53,236 bases of DNA from an uncultured Cyclobacteriaceae bacterium (GTDB lineage: Bacteria; Bacteroidota; Bacteroidia; Cytophagales; Cyclobacteriaceae). Both the position numbers and the translations under genes were made by a program. The notes below the pieces were generated by a model. The model did not search any database, had not been told where the DNA came from, and was given only the letters and a program-made list of their open reading frames with translations. This document shows, piece by piece, positions 35,792 to 44,607 of the stretch; the first letter of the stretch is position 1, and the number at the start of each line of letters is the position of its first letter. The stretch is from contig CANLOE010000042.1 in assembly GCA_947492745.1 (NCBI GenBank), forward strand, positions 1-53,236, given 5' to 3'.

Positions 35792-35867
35792 TAATTCCAA
35801 TTTTCTATTCATACATTAACCTATCTATTGTAGAACAAGCTTTTTCAAACCTGTGAATTGGACATAG

Positions 35868-35910
35868 CGCAGCTACGCTGAATCCGATAAAACGCCCTGA
35901 TTTATTGCTT
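35868..35910 (-). repeat. Repeat family E, remnant joined to B
   Basis: TAGC..AGCTACGCTGAATCC, then AAAACGCCCTGATTTATTGC, match the central part of E read in reverse. The outer part of E is missing and repeat B begins after TTA at 35914. Confidence 0.55.
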
Positions 35911-35913
35911 TTA

Positions 35914-36079
35914 ACCCAAATTGATGGATAGAAATCGTGATGAGCGTATCAATAGCAAAATACCGGCCATTTGTATTCGTTCGGCATAGCACCGATATGT
36001 TGAATGAAGACCGGTGGGCAAAGCTTCCGGTATGAAGCTATTTATGCGCGGAATAGGTTCTCTATTGATCATTTTGGGT
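35914..36079 (+). repeat. Repeat family B, complete 166-bp copy
   Basis: The flanks are TTA (35911-35913) and TTA (36080-36082). It is almost identical to the copies at 15743 and 40460. Confidence 0.85.
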
Positions 36080-36223
36080 TTAAACCCTCATAGCTAAACT
36101 CTGATACATAATCCAGGTTTAATCCCTTTTAGTGAATTTTCAATACATGATATAGGTTTGGCCGCGACATCACCTCGGCGATGTCACTCAAAAAAAGACT
36201 TCATCAGAGCAAAAAAACAGTAA

Positions 36224-36382
36224 TACAAATTTGGGTTTTAAATGTTGTATAGGATTGCGCGGGTCATTTTTTTTCAATCAAGGCGAACACCGCAGGGATA
36301 GCAGCGCTATCCCGAGGATGGTCAACGCAGAGTGAAACAAAATGAACAGGAAGATATGCGATAGTTAAAAGCTAAGTTTGTA
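36224..36382 (-). repeat. Repeat family A, complete copy
   Basis: 159 bp, minus orientation, with TAA at 36221-36223 and 36383-36385. It lies 430 bp from the A copy at 35632, in the same orientation. Confidence 0.85.
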
Positions 36383-36591
36383 TAACTTTCGCTATGGAAT
36401 AAAAAATCTAAATCACTTCTATTGTCAGTGATGCGGTACTCAAAATAAAGGATGATAGATTCTTACAATAATTTCAAAACAGCCTCCAAGAGAGTGGCAC
36501 TGAATTTGATACGTAATACGATGGTATACTCTTTTCATTTTATTAACTTCAAGTTCAGAAGAAGTTGTTTTCCATATAGATAAATACTGAT

Positions 36592-39500
36592 TTGGCACAA
36601 CAGGCTAAAATAGGAAATACGTCACTGATCCTCGCTTTGCTGACACTGTCCGTAGCCTTAGGATTACACTATTTTTACAACATCGAGAATACCGACCATA
36701 GTGCTTCTGCGAATAAAGTAAGAAGTAAGCTCTATGCGGAACTGCAAGTCTCCGAAGAAGAACTCAAAGAGATGATCGAAGAGCTGAGAAGCGGCAGGAC
36801 CGTTGATTTTGATAAGGTATCGATAAAAACAAAGTATCCCTTCTACGTATTCCAGTCAGGAGAGCTGTTGTTCTGGTCCGACCACCATCATGTGCCTCCT
36901 TATAAGCAGGTATCGGGCGACTACCACTACAAATATGTCAGCCAGACCGAAAGAAAGAAGTATGTCACCAGAAAGTGGCAATTCGATAGAAATGGACGAA
37001 AAATAGAACTGATCAGTCTCATTCCATTACGCAGGGAGTACGAGATAGTAAATGCCTATATTCAGCCCAATTACAATTCGGCCATATTCTCCAACGATAG
37101 TTTTGAGCTTTTGAGGATAAAAGACGAAATGAAAACGGCCAACCCTATTTTCCCCATTTGTATAGGAAGAAAAAAAGCCTGTCTTTTTTCAATAGTCTTT
37201 GCAGATGATTATCGGGAAAGCGATCTGTTCACCAGTAGATTGGTTTTCTTCCTGTTTTTGTTATCTATTATCCTTTTTGTGGTCTTTTCCTTTGATGGTA
37301 TCCGCACCGTTACAGAAAAATATGGGGTCAATATAGGTTTTCTTACCTTGATTTCGGGAGTACTCCTATTTCGATATGCGACCCTATACTTTAATTTTCC
37401 CAACAGCATCGTGAACTTCGACCTGTTCAGTAACCCAAATCATTTTGCGGCTTCCGAAACCAATAAGTCCCTCGGAGACCTATTGGTCAATGTAAGCTTA
37501 CTGTTGGTAGTCGTCTTCTACCTTTTTATCTATTACCCCAAAGCGAAGTGGTTCCGGTTATTGGAGCGTTCCTCATACCCATGGCGATTGATACTTTCAT
37601 CCTTGTTGGTAGGACTGGCGTTTTCATCCCTGTTCTATCAATACGTGGTTTTTCAGACCGTGTATCATAATTCGCTGGAAACAACCACCTATGACCTGAC
37701 GAACACCATTCGTTTCTCGCTGGTGCGCTGGGTGTGCTATTTGATATTTGTTATCGATGCCATGATATTTTTCCTGTTCTTCCATATCGTCTATCAACTC
37801 GTAGTGAAGGTGAATGCTCGGTACCGAAGGGATTTGATATTGTCTTTTTCGCTTGGACTAATAGCTTTTGCTATGGTCAATCTTTATAATGGACAGGAAG
37901 TATCTCTGGTGGTCATTATCGGGGCTCTGTACGGTTTGGTTATACACCTACTTCGCCTACCGAGACATCTGGTACAGCTTAAATATACGGCCCTGATTTA
38001 CTTTTTCGTTGCGGCTATCTCCAGTTCCCTGCTGGGAGCTCTGGCCATCAAAAAATTTGAACAGGAAAGAGCGCATAACAATAAAGAGATATTTGCCGAA
38101 AAGTTTCTTACGGGTGATGATTTCTATGTCAAATACCTATTGAACATAGCTATGGGCAAGATAAAAAAAGACCCCTTTATCGAGAAGCAGTTTCAGAACC
38201 CCTTGAACTCCAAAGAAGCAGTTAAGAAAAAAGTACGCAAGGTTTTTTTGAGTAACTACCTCGACTCCTATAATATAAACATAGCCTTGGCGGATGCCAA
38301 TTTTAGGGCCTTCCGGAGTGATGAGCAAACAGGCTTGCACCAAGAGATAAGAGGAATCATCAAATTGGAAGAGAACAGGACCGATGCCGAGAACCTATAC
38401 TTTATAGATCAGAAGGGGACCGACGCACTGAGCCAGTATATCGGTGTCGTTGAAATAAAGCGTAAGTCAGCCATCATCGGCTATGTGATACTGGATGTGA
38501 AGCTGAAAAAAATCATTCCCGATAATGTATACCCCAAGCTATTGGTGAATGAATCCCTCTCCAAATACTTCGACAACAACTACAGTTATGCCGTATTCAA
38601 ACAGGGAAAAATCTCCTATAATTACGGTGACTTCAATTATACCAAGGATTTTGATAGTGATGTGCTAAAACTACAATCAGGAGAGGACTTTGTATTGAAT
38701 GGGTATCGACACACTGTAATCATGGACAAGCAGGATGGTAAAGTGACCGTTGTCAGCTCCAAGGTCTATCCTTTTGTCAATGTCATCTCTAACTTCTCCT
38801 TTTTACTCTTGCTATTGACATTCAGCACTATTTTCCTCTTGGGAGCTTATACGTTGTATTTCGGTTTTTTTGCGGACGGGTTAAATTATTCGGCCAAAAT
38901 ACAACTGTATCTTAATTTAGCCTTTTTCCTGCCATTGATATCGGTGAGCATTACTACGTTGAGCCTCATCAACTCCTCTTTTAAGGAAGAGGTCAATCAC
39001 GAACATAGCAAACAGGCAGCTTCTATCAACAAGAACATCGCTGAAGACTTAGAAGATTACCTCAGACGTGGCAATAGGAGCAATGATGAACTGAAAATTT
39101 ACTTTGCCGAAGTAGCGGGTTATGCGGGAGCAGATGCTAACCTGTTTAACGTCGATGGAGAGCTGATAGCGACCACCCAGCCTGCTATTTACGATAGGGA
39201 AGTACTGTCCAGCTATGCCAATCCGGTAGCGATGAAAGCTATTCTGGAAGATGCACAGGATAGGATAACCCTAAAAGAATCGGGAGGAAAGCTATCGTTC
39301 AATGTCAATTACCTAGCAGTGAAGTCTCCGGATACAAGAGAGCTATTGGGCATCATGAGTGTTCCCTTTTTTGAGTCAGAGCATCAGATAGAGGAGCAAC
39401 AGATCAAGATATTTACCAATGTGCTCAATATCTTCACCATCATTTTTCTGATTTTTCTGTTGATTTCCTACTTTGCTTCCAAGTGGCTTACCTTTCCTTT

Positions 39501-40323
39501 GAAATTCATTACCCTAAAACTGAAAAAGACGACCCTGTCCAGTTTCAACGAACCCTTGAACTGGAACTCTGATGATGAGATCGGCATTATGGTCAGGGAG
39601 TACAATCGCATGGTCGTCAACCTCGAAGATAGTAAAAAAGCCTTAGCTAGGAGCGAGAAAGAATCGGCATGGAGGGAAATGGCACAACAGGTAGCCCATG
39701 AGATCAAGAACCCATTGACTCCGATGAAACTGACCCTACAGCATCTGAGCCGTATTCTGAAGCGTGGCGATGACCTGAGCGTAGTCGAGCGCCCCATCAA
39801 TACCCTATTGCATCAAGTGGATACCCTTAGCGATATCGCCACTTCTTTTAGCACTTTCGCGAAAATGCCCATCCCCGCACACGAACGCTATGATTTGGCG
39901 GCAGTCCTGCGAAAAGTAGCTGTACTGTATACCAGCTCAGGGGATGCCACACTATCCGTGGATATCCCTGATGGCGAACTCCATACCAAAGGGGATGAGC
40001 AGTTGATGGGAAGGATCATCACCAATCTGATATTGAATGCACAGCAGTCAAAGGACAGCGAACGGGACTTGCGCATCAAAGTAAAACTACAGAATATCAA
40101 TAATAGGAAATTACTGGTATCGGTAGAAGATAATGGAAAAGGAATCGATGAACATATACAAGAGAAAGTTTTCCTGCCCAAATTTACCACAAAGGAAACG
40201 GGTTCGGGGATAGGTCTGGCCATCGCCAAACACGGTATAGAGCATGCAGGAGGTAAAATCTGGTTTGATACAGTGTATGGAGAAGGGACTACTTTCTATA
40301 TCGAACAACCTTTGGTAGGATAG
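36592..40323 (+). CDS. Large NtrY-like sensor histidine kinase
   Basis: 1243 residues. An N-terminal membrane helix (about 8-26) and a first extracytoplasmic part are followed by a block of about eight membrane helices (about 205-480), a second extracytoplasmic region, a helix near 730, a third sensor region and a helix near 950. Then come HAMP (about 965-1015), the phosphoacceptor His1036 in QQVAHEIKNPLTPMKL, and an ATPase domain with NLILNAQQS, VEDNGKGID, FTTK and GSGIGLAIAK. This resembles NtrY-type kinases with an unusually large sensor part. The start is TTG at 36592: TAG lies five codons upstream and no ATG fits before the first helix. No response regulator is adjacent. Confidence 0.9.
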   Translation: MAQQAKIGNTSLILALLTLSVALGLHYFYNIENTDHSASANKVRSKLYAELQVSEEELKEMIEELRSGRTVDFDKVSIKTKYPFYVFQSGELLFWSDHHHVPPYKQVSGDYHYKYVSQTERKKYVTRKWQFDRNGRKIELISLIPLRREYEIVNAYIQPNYNSAIFSNDSFELLRIKDEMKTANPIFPICIGRKKACLFSIVFADDYRESDLFTSRLVFFLFLLSIILFVVFSFDGIRTVTEKYGVNIGFLTLISGVLLFRYATLYFNFPNSIVNFDLFSNPNHFAASETNKSLGDLLVNVSLLLVVVFYLFIYYPKAKWFRLLERSSYPWRLILSSLLVGLAFSSLFYQYVVFQTVYHNSLETTTYDLTNTIRFSLVRWVCYLIFVIDAMIFFLFFHIVYQLVVKVNARYRRDLILSFSLGLIAFAMVNLYNGQEVSLVVIIGALYGLVIHLLRLPRHLVQLKYTALIYFFVAAISSSLLGALAIKKFEQERAHNNKEIFAEKFLTGDDFYVKYLLNIAMGKIKKDPFIEKQFQNPLNSKEAVKKKVRKVFLSNYLDSYNINIALADANFRAFRSDEQTGLHQEIRGIIKLEENRTDAENLYFIDQKGTDALSQYIGVVEIKRKSAIIGYVILDVKLKKIIPDNVYPKLLVNESLSKYFDNNYSYAVFKQGKISYNYGDFNYTKDFDSDVLKLQSGEDFVLNGYRHTVIMDKQDGKVTVVSSKVYPFVNVISNFSFLLLLLTFSTIFLLGAYTLYFGFFADGLNYSAKIQLYLNLAFFLPLISVSITTLSLINSSFKEEVNHEHSKQAASINKNIAEDLEDYLRRGNRSNDELKIYFAEVAGYAGADANLFNVDGELIATTQPAIYDREVLSSYANPVAMKAILEDAQDRITLKESGGKLSFNVNYLAVKSPDTRELLGIMSVPFFESEHQIEEQQIKIFTNVLNIFTIIFLIFLLISYFASKWLTFPLKFITLKLKKTTLSSFNEPLNWNSDDEIGIMVREYNRMVVNLEDSKKALARSEKESAWREMAQQVAHEIKNPLTPMKLTLQHLSRILKRGDDLSVVERPINTLLHQVDTLSDIATSFSTFAKMPIPAHERYDLAAVLRKVAVLYTSSGDATLSVDIPDGELHTKGDEQLMGRIITNLILNAQQSKDSERDLRIKVKLQNINNRKLLVSVEDNGKGIDEHIQEKVFLPKFTTKETGSGIGLAIAKHGIEHAGGKIWFDTVYGEGTTFYIEQPLVG

Positions 40324-40459
40324 TTTGGTGTCGTGGGTAGGAATCACCTTCCGACACCCAGTGTAGCACAGGAAGGTGATATCATGACCGAACTTTGAAT
40401 TTCCCTATAGGATTTCATAATGGAAAAACCATTGGGAATCCCGGCATCAGATATCTTCA

Positions 40460-40625
40460 ACCCAAATTGATGGATAGAAATCGTGATGAGCGTATCAATA
40501 GCAAAATACCGGCCATTTGTATTCGTTCGGCATAGCCCCGCTATGGTGAATGAAGACCGGTGGGCAAAGCTTCCGGTATGAAGCTATTTATGCGCGGAAT
40601 AGGTTCTCTATTGATCATTTTGGGT
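40460..40625 (+). repeat. Repeat family B, complete 166-bp copy
   Basis: The flanks are TCA (40457-40459) and TCA (40626-40628), the only B copy with C in the middle of the duplication. A decayed minus-strand frame reads straight into it. Confidence 0.85.
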
Positions 40626-40628
40626 TCA

Positions 40629-40786
40629 AGCCATAGGTCCAGTGTTCGGCTTTTCTTATCCAGTTCATAGATAGCTACCCTACCGGGACTAGACTTGACA
40701 ACTTCTGTTCGCCCCTTTTTGGAGGATTTTTCGTAGAGAGCGCCTTTTCCCCAATTGTAATACACAATACTGTTCCAGAAACCCCA
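40629..40786 (-). pseudogene. Gene fragment truncated by repeat B, unidentified
   Basis: The minus-strand frame after a TAG at 40787 reads WGFWNSIVYYNWGKGALYE, then KSSKKGRTEVV and PGRVAIYELDKKSRTLDLW, and continues into repeat B as LEPKMINREPIPR. The first part looks like real protein sequence; the tail is repeat. I do not know the family. Confidence 0.35.
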
Positions 40787-40807
40787 CTAACGTGACATGA
40801 AAAATGT

Positions 40808-40948
40808 CTATTTGGAAATTAGTGATCGAATACATGCTTCAGTTTCTTCCCAAAACTGTTCGGGACCATACAAATGCGCGGACAAAACACCGGTAAAAAA
40901 GATTTGCGAAATCCATAGAGCAAAAATTCGGCATACTATACGAAAAAA
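40808..40948 (-). pseudogene. Possible remnant of a TetR-type regulator C-terminus
   Basis: A 46-residue open stretch bounded by stops on both sides: CRIFALWISQIFFTGVLSA followed by HLYGPEQFWEETEACIRSLI. The pattern resembles the last helices of TetR-type repressors, but no DNA-binding part is present nearby. Weak call. Confidence 0.25.
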
Positions 40949-41037
40949 TCATTGCCTATTGGGCGATAGCAGGAACTTTGAACTCTTTCTCTAGAGACAC
41001 GTAAATTTTTTTTCCAGCCTGTCCATGTCCTAGCGGT

Positions 41038-41790
41038 TCATATCTGTCGTTTCAACTTACGCATGACTTTATTGGCAAAAACAAATTCATCCAGTTCCTT
41101 GACTCCGGAGTCAGCGATATCATCATTGGCCCCTTCCCAGAGCTTTCGACCATTACATAGGTAGATGATTTTTTCGCCGATACCGATAACAGAGTTCATG
41201 TCATGGGTCACCACTACAGTAGTGATATCGTATTCGTCGGTAATCTCCGCTATCAGCTCATCGATAAGTATGGAGGTCTGCGGGTCCAGTCCGGAATTGG
41301 GTTCATCACAGAATAGATATTTGGAATTGTTCACGATAGCCCGTGCGATACCGACCCGTTTTTGCATTCCTCCACTGATTTCAGAAGGCATCTTCTTATT
41401 GGCATTTTCCAGTCCGACCCGCTTCAGGCAAAAGTTGACCCTTTCGAGTTTTTCCGGAAAGGACATTTTTGTCAGGACATCAAGAGGAAACATAACATTT
41501 TGCTCGACATTCTTGGAGTCGAATAGGGCGCTACTCTGAAACAACATGCCGATTTCTCTTCGGATTTCTGTTTTGACATCCCGGTTGGCTTTCAAGAAAT
41601 CGCGGTCATTATAGTATACCTCTCCTTCATCCGGGAGGATCAGACCTACGATGGTCTTGAGCAATACACTTTTTCCTGTCCCGGAAGCACCGATGATCAG
41701 ATTGGACTTGCCCTGCTCAAAAGTCCCACTGATACCTTTGAGTATTTCTTTATCTTTGAAGGATTTTTTTATGTTCCGTATTTCTATCAT
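41038..41790 (-). CDS. ABC transporter ATPase, MlaF-type
   Basis: 250 residues. It has Walker A GASGTGKS near 35, signature SGGMQKRVGIARAI near 140 and Walker B YLFCDEPNSGLDP near 160, followed by VVVTHDMNS. SGGMQKR and the GLDP after Walker B fit the Mla/MCE class of lipid transporters, which move phospholipids between the membranes. It follows the MlaE-type permease by 18 bp. The C-terminus is basic (FANKVMRKLKRQI). Assignment to MlaF rests on its partner. Confidence 0.92.
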   Translation of the reverse strand: MIEIRNIKKSFKDKEILKGISGTFEQGKSNLIIGASGTGKSVLLKTIVGLILPDEGEVYYNDRDFLKANRDVKTEIRREIGMLFQSSALFDSKNVEQNVMFPLDVLTKMSFPEKLERVNFCLKRVGLENANKKMPSEISGGMQKRVGIARAIVNNSKYLFCDEPNSGLDPQTSILIDELIAEITDEYDITTVVVTHDMNSVIGIGEKIIYLCNGRKLWEGANDDIADSGVKELDEFVFANKVMRKLKRQI

Positions 41791-41808
41791 GAGCTGTGCT
41801 GTTACGCC

Positions 41809-42537
41809 TTATAATAAGAGTTGTGCCAATAGATAATCGGCCAAAAGTACGGCGATGACGCTGTTCGTGACCGCTTTGGTACTGGCGATACCCACCTCTA
41901 GAGCACCCCCTCGGGTATAAAACCCTTTATAAGAAGATATCGATGAAATCAAAAAGGCAAATACAAAAGACTTTATAAGAGCAAATTGTATGGTATAGGG
42001 ATTGAACTCATAACGGATACCATAGATATAGTCTGTAGGTGAAATTATATTGGCCAAGGTTCCTGCCAGATAACCTCCGTATAAGGACAGTACTCCGGCG
42101 CAGATGACCAGCAAGGGGTACATGAATATCGTAGCGATAATCTTGGGAAGTACCAAGTAGGAAGAAGAATTGATGCCCATTACCTCCAGTGCATCGATTT
42201 GTTCGGTGATGCGCATGGTACCTAGGCCACCAGCGATACTGGACCCTACTTTGCCCGAGAAGACAATGGCCATAATCGTCGGGGCCAGTTCCAGAACGGT
42301 CATCTCACGGACGACCTGCGATATGACGAAGTTCGGTATCAATGGGCTGATCAGGTTGTAGGCGGTCTGTACCGTAGTCACCGCACCGATAAATAGGGAA
42401 ACCAAACTGACTAGAAAAATGGAATCAATACCAATCAGTATGCACTCATCGAAAGTCAGTCGAACATAGGTCTTGAAAGTTTCTCTATTCGTGAAAAGAG
42501 AGCCTAAAAAGATGAAGTACTTACCAAAACTCTTCAT
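41809..42537 (-). CDS. MlaE-type permease
   Basis: 242 residues with about five to six membrane segments. VVREMTVLELAPTIMAIVFSGKVGSSIAGGLGTM (key residues E, P, G-K-G) near 90 and EQIDALEVMGINSSSYLVLP are the MlaE/permease-family hallmarks, with TRGGALEVGIASTKAV near the end. It is the first gene of the two-gene operon with the ATPase. An MCE (MlaD) substrate-binding gene is not present next to it in the window, although many Bacteroidota carry it nearby. Confidence 0.92.
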   Translation of the reverse strand: MKSFGKYFIFLGSLFTNRETFKTYVRLTFDECILIGIDSIFLVSLVSLFIGAVTTVQTAYNLISPLIPNFVISQVVREMTVLELAPTIMAIVFSGKVGSSIAGGLGTMRITEQIDALEVMGINSSSYLVLPKIIATIFMYPLLVICAGVLSLYGGYLAGTLANIISPTDYIYGIRYEFNPYTIQFALIKSFVFAFLISSISSYKGFYTRGGALEVGIASTKAVTNSVIAVLLADYLLAQLLL

Positions 42538-42656
42538 TAAAAATTTTACTTTTCGTTGATGCTATGGACTGATTATCCATAAGAGATTTCATTGATCGTT
42601 TGTCTCAATAAGAACAGCGGTATCAAGGCATTTGTGATTGTAACCCATTAATTATT

Positions 42657-42828
42657 ATACCTAAACGTAATTGATTTGGGACAAGATGATTCGTTGACTT
42701 GAGTACCACTGTTTTACTAATGATCCCAATGACAAGTCTACCGGTAACGGTTCAATACTATACGGATTTTTCTCCTTGGCCATTGCCTATAAGGTTTCCC
42801 ATTTCATTTTTTCTTGAGTATACTTTCA
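42657..42828. repeat. Repeat family C, copy 2
   Basis: Matches 15090-15262 along its whole length at roughly 80 percent by eye. The minus strand is open for 39 codons (from MAKEKNPYSIEPLPVDLS). No foldback symmetry or clear 3-bp duplication is seen. Confidence 0.7.
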
Positions 42829-43065
42829 GGACTGAGTACTGGTTCACGCAGTATTTCGGAAACTCACTATATCCAATCTAAATCCAACAACAAATCTATA
42901 AATACTAATTCTTCGCTATATTGCGAAAGTTAGTAAAGATTCTGTAAAAGCCGTTATGGTACATGTCTTTTTAATCAAAGTTAATCAATGACGAAAATGC
43001 CCGGCAGTCTTTTTTTTAATGTAGGGCAAGTCCACAAACAATAGATAAAAATCACCGAATTTTAT

Positions 43066-43779
43066 ATGCTGAGAAAATTAGCTGTTATCACAGGAGCCTC
43101 CAAAGGTATCGGAAAGGCCATTGTAAAACGCTTGGCCACAGAAGGCTTCGACATTGCCGCATGCGCACGAGGTATGGGTGCATTGCAAAACCTAAAAGAT
43201 GAAGTGGAAAAAGAGGTAGGTCCATCGACAAAAGTACATATCAAAAAAACGGATATGTCCAAAAAGTCTGAAGTTCTGGATTTTGCCGATTTCGTGCTGG
43301 CTTTGGACCAAGAAGTGGCCATTCTGGTCAATAATGCCGGCGTATTCATGCCCGGTCAGGTACATGCCGAGGAAGAAGGCAATTTGGAGATGATGATCAA
43401 TACCAATCTCTATAGCGCCTATCACCTCACACGGCGCTTACTGCCCCCCATGATGGAAAACAAGTCCGGTCATGTATTCAACATGTGTTCTACCGCCAGT
43501 ATCATGCCCTATGTCAATGGAGGTGCCTATTGTATCTCCAAATTTGCACTGTTGGGTATGTCCAAGGTACTTCGGGAAGAGATGAAAGAATATGCTATAA
43601 GAGTGACGGCCATCCTACCGGGAGCCACCTATACCGCTAGCTGGGAAGGGGTGGAACTGCCCGAAGAACGGTTTATGAAAGCCTCTGATGTTGCTGATGC
43701 ACTCTACGCCGCCTACCAATTGTCGGGCCACACTGCCTTGGAGGAAATGGTGCTCCGCCCTCAGCTGGGAGACCTGTAG
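43066..43779 (+). CDS. Short-chain dehydrogenase/reductase
   Basis: 237 residues with the classical SDR layout: cofactor loop TGASKGIG at 9-16, NNAG near 89, the catalytic Ser in MCSTAS near 145, and YCISK near 158 (Tyr and Lys). An Arg and no Asp after the second strand (ACARG) suggests NADPH rather than NADH. The closest functional group, judging by pattern, is the 3-ketoacyl-ACP reductase/sepiapterin-reductase-like SDRs; the substrate cannot be told. It is a single gene; repeat F begins four bases after the stop. Confidence 0.9.
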   Translation: MLRKLAVITGASKGIGKAIVKRLATEGFDIAACARGMGALQNLKDEVEKEVGPSTKVHIKKTDMSKKSEVLDFADFVLALDQEVAILVNNAGVFMPGQVHAEEEGNLEMMINTNLYSAYHLTRRLLPPMMENKSGHVFNMCSTASIMPYVNGGAYCISKFALLGMSKVLREEMKEYAIRVTAILPGATYTASWEGVELPEERFMKASDVADALYAAYQLSGHTALEEMVLRPQLGDL

Positions 43780-43782
43780 GGA

Positions 43783-43852
43783 CTGAAGTGATCTGGACTT
43801 TTTGTAGGGCATCGAGAATTTTGGCTTTTGTACCCTGATGAAGGCTTTTTTC
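43783..43852. repeat. Repeat family F, copy 2
   Basis: Matches 2436-2505 (TGAAGTGAT.T.GACTTTTTG to CCCTGATGAAGG). On the minus strand it reads EKSLHQGTKAKILDALQKVQ, close to the peptide of copy 1. Confidence 0.6.
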
Positions 43853-43860
43853 TCTTACAA

Positions 43861-44019
43861 ACCCAGAATGTTCGTTGGAACTTCGTGATGAGCGTATCAA
43901 TAGCAAAATACCGGCCATTTGGATTCGTTCGGCATAGCACCGCTATGGTGAAAAGAGTGAAAGCTTCTGATATGCAGCTATTTATGCGCGGAATGGGTTC
44001 TCTATTGATCATTTTGGGT
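43861..44019 (+). repeat. Chimeric repeat: E left end joined to B
   Basis: The first 27 bases (ACCCAGAATGTTCGTTGGAA, then CTTCG) are family E; from TGATGAGCGTATCAATAGC on it follows family B with a deletion of a few bases after the centre. The flanks differ (CAA left, TTA right), unlike in intact copies, which fits an origin by recombination rather than insertion. Confidence 0.75.
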
Positions 44020-44023
44020 TTAA

Positions 44024-44183
44024 TACAAACTTAGCTTTTAACTATCGCCTATCTTCCTGTTCATTTTGCTTCACTCTGCGTTGACCATCCTCGCGATAGC
44101 GCTGCTATCCCTGCGGTTATCGCCTTGATTGAAACTAAAATGACCCGCGGAATCTTATACGACATTTAAAACCCAAATTTGTA
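44024..44183 (+). repeat. Repeat family A, complete copy
   Basis: 160 bp with TAA at 44021-44023 and 44184-44186. It abuts the chimeric B/E element with only four bases between. Confidence 0.85.
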
Positions 44184-44186
44184 TAA

Positions 44187-44607
44187 ATCACTTCAATGAG
44201 TCAAACCGAAGATGGATGAGTTCCATAGGGAAAATGGACTCGTTTCCTGTAAGCGGTATATTGGGTGCAGCTTATTTTTTTTGTACGGGTACTTGAATCC
44301 AAAATTCCCATCAGCTAACTGAGAAGTACTGCGCCGCTCCGTAAAGGGTTCTGATTTGTTGAACCCGTATTATAAAGACGATTGAAACCGTACAGGAGGG
44401 TAATTCTGGAAGGTATTGTCATAGAGGGATTTGGTGGCATAACAAAGGATGGATGAGGGTGCTGCGGAGATGTGAAGTTACTGATGAGGTTTGTGATTTT
44501 CTTTGCGTAATAGTAAAAAAAAGAGGAATTACATCCTCTGCATATCATATTAAATGAGTATACTTGAATAGCATCATCATCCATCAATAGATTAAATTCA
44601 GGTTTTA
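44187..44607. other. Intergenic, no gene recognised
   Basis: It begins with ATCACTTCAATGA, a short motif also found at 2437, 2756, 34497 and 36407. The remainder shows no credible frame, RNA gene or repeat. Confidence 0.5.

Noticed and set aside
35629-36385. Could the repeat cluster be a CRISPR array?
   Set aside because: The units are 160 bp, palindromic, in both orientations and scattered; there are no regular short repeats with unique spacers and no cas genes.
40797-40994. A 65-residue plus-strand frame
   Set aside because: The opposite strand gives a more protein-like reading (possible TetR remnant); composition is that of a shadow frame.
43615-44012. Minus-strand frames over the SDR gene end and the repeat cluster
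   Set aside because: They are shadows of the SDR gene continued through F and the B/E chimera.
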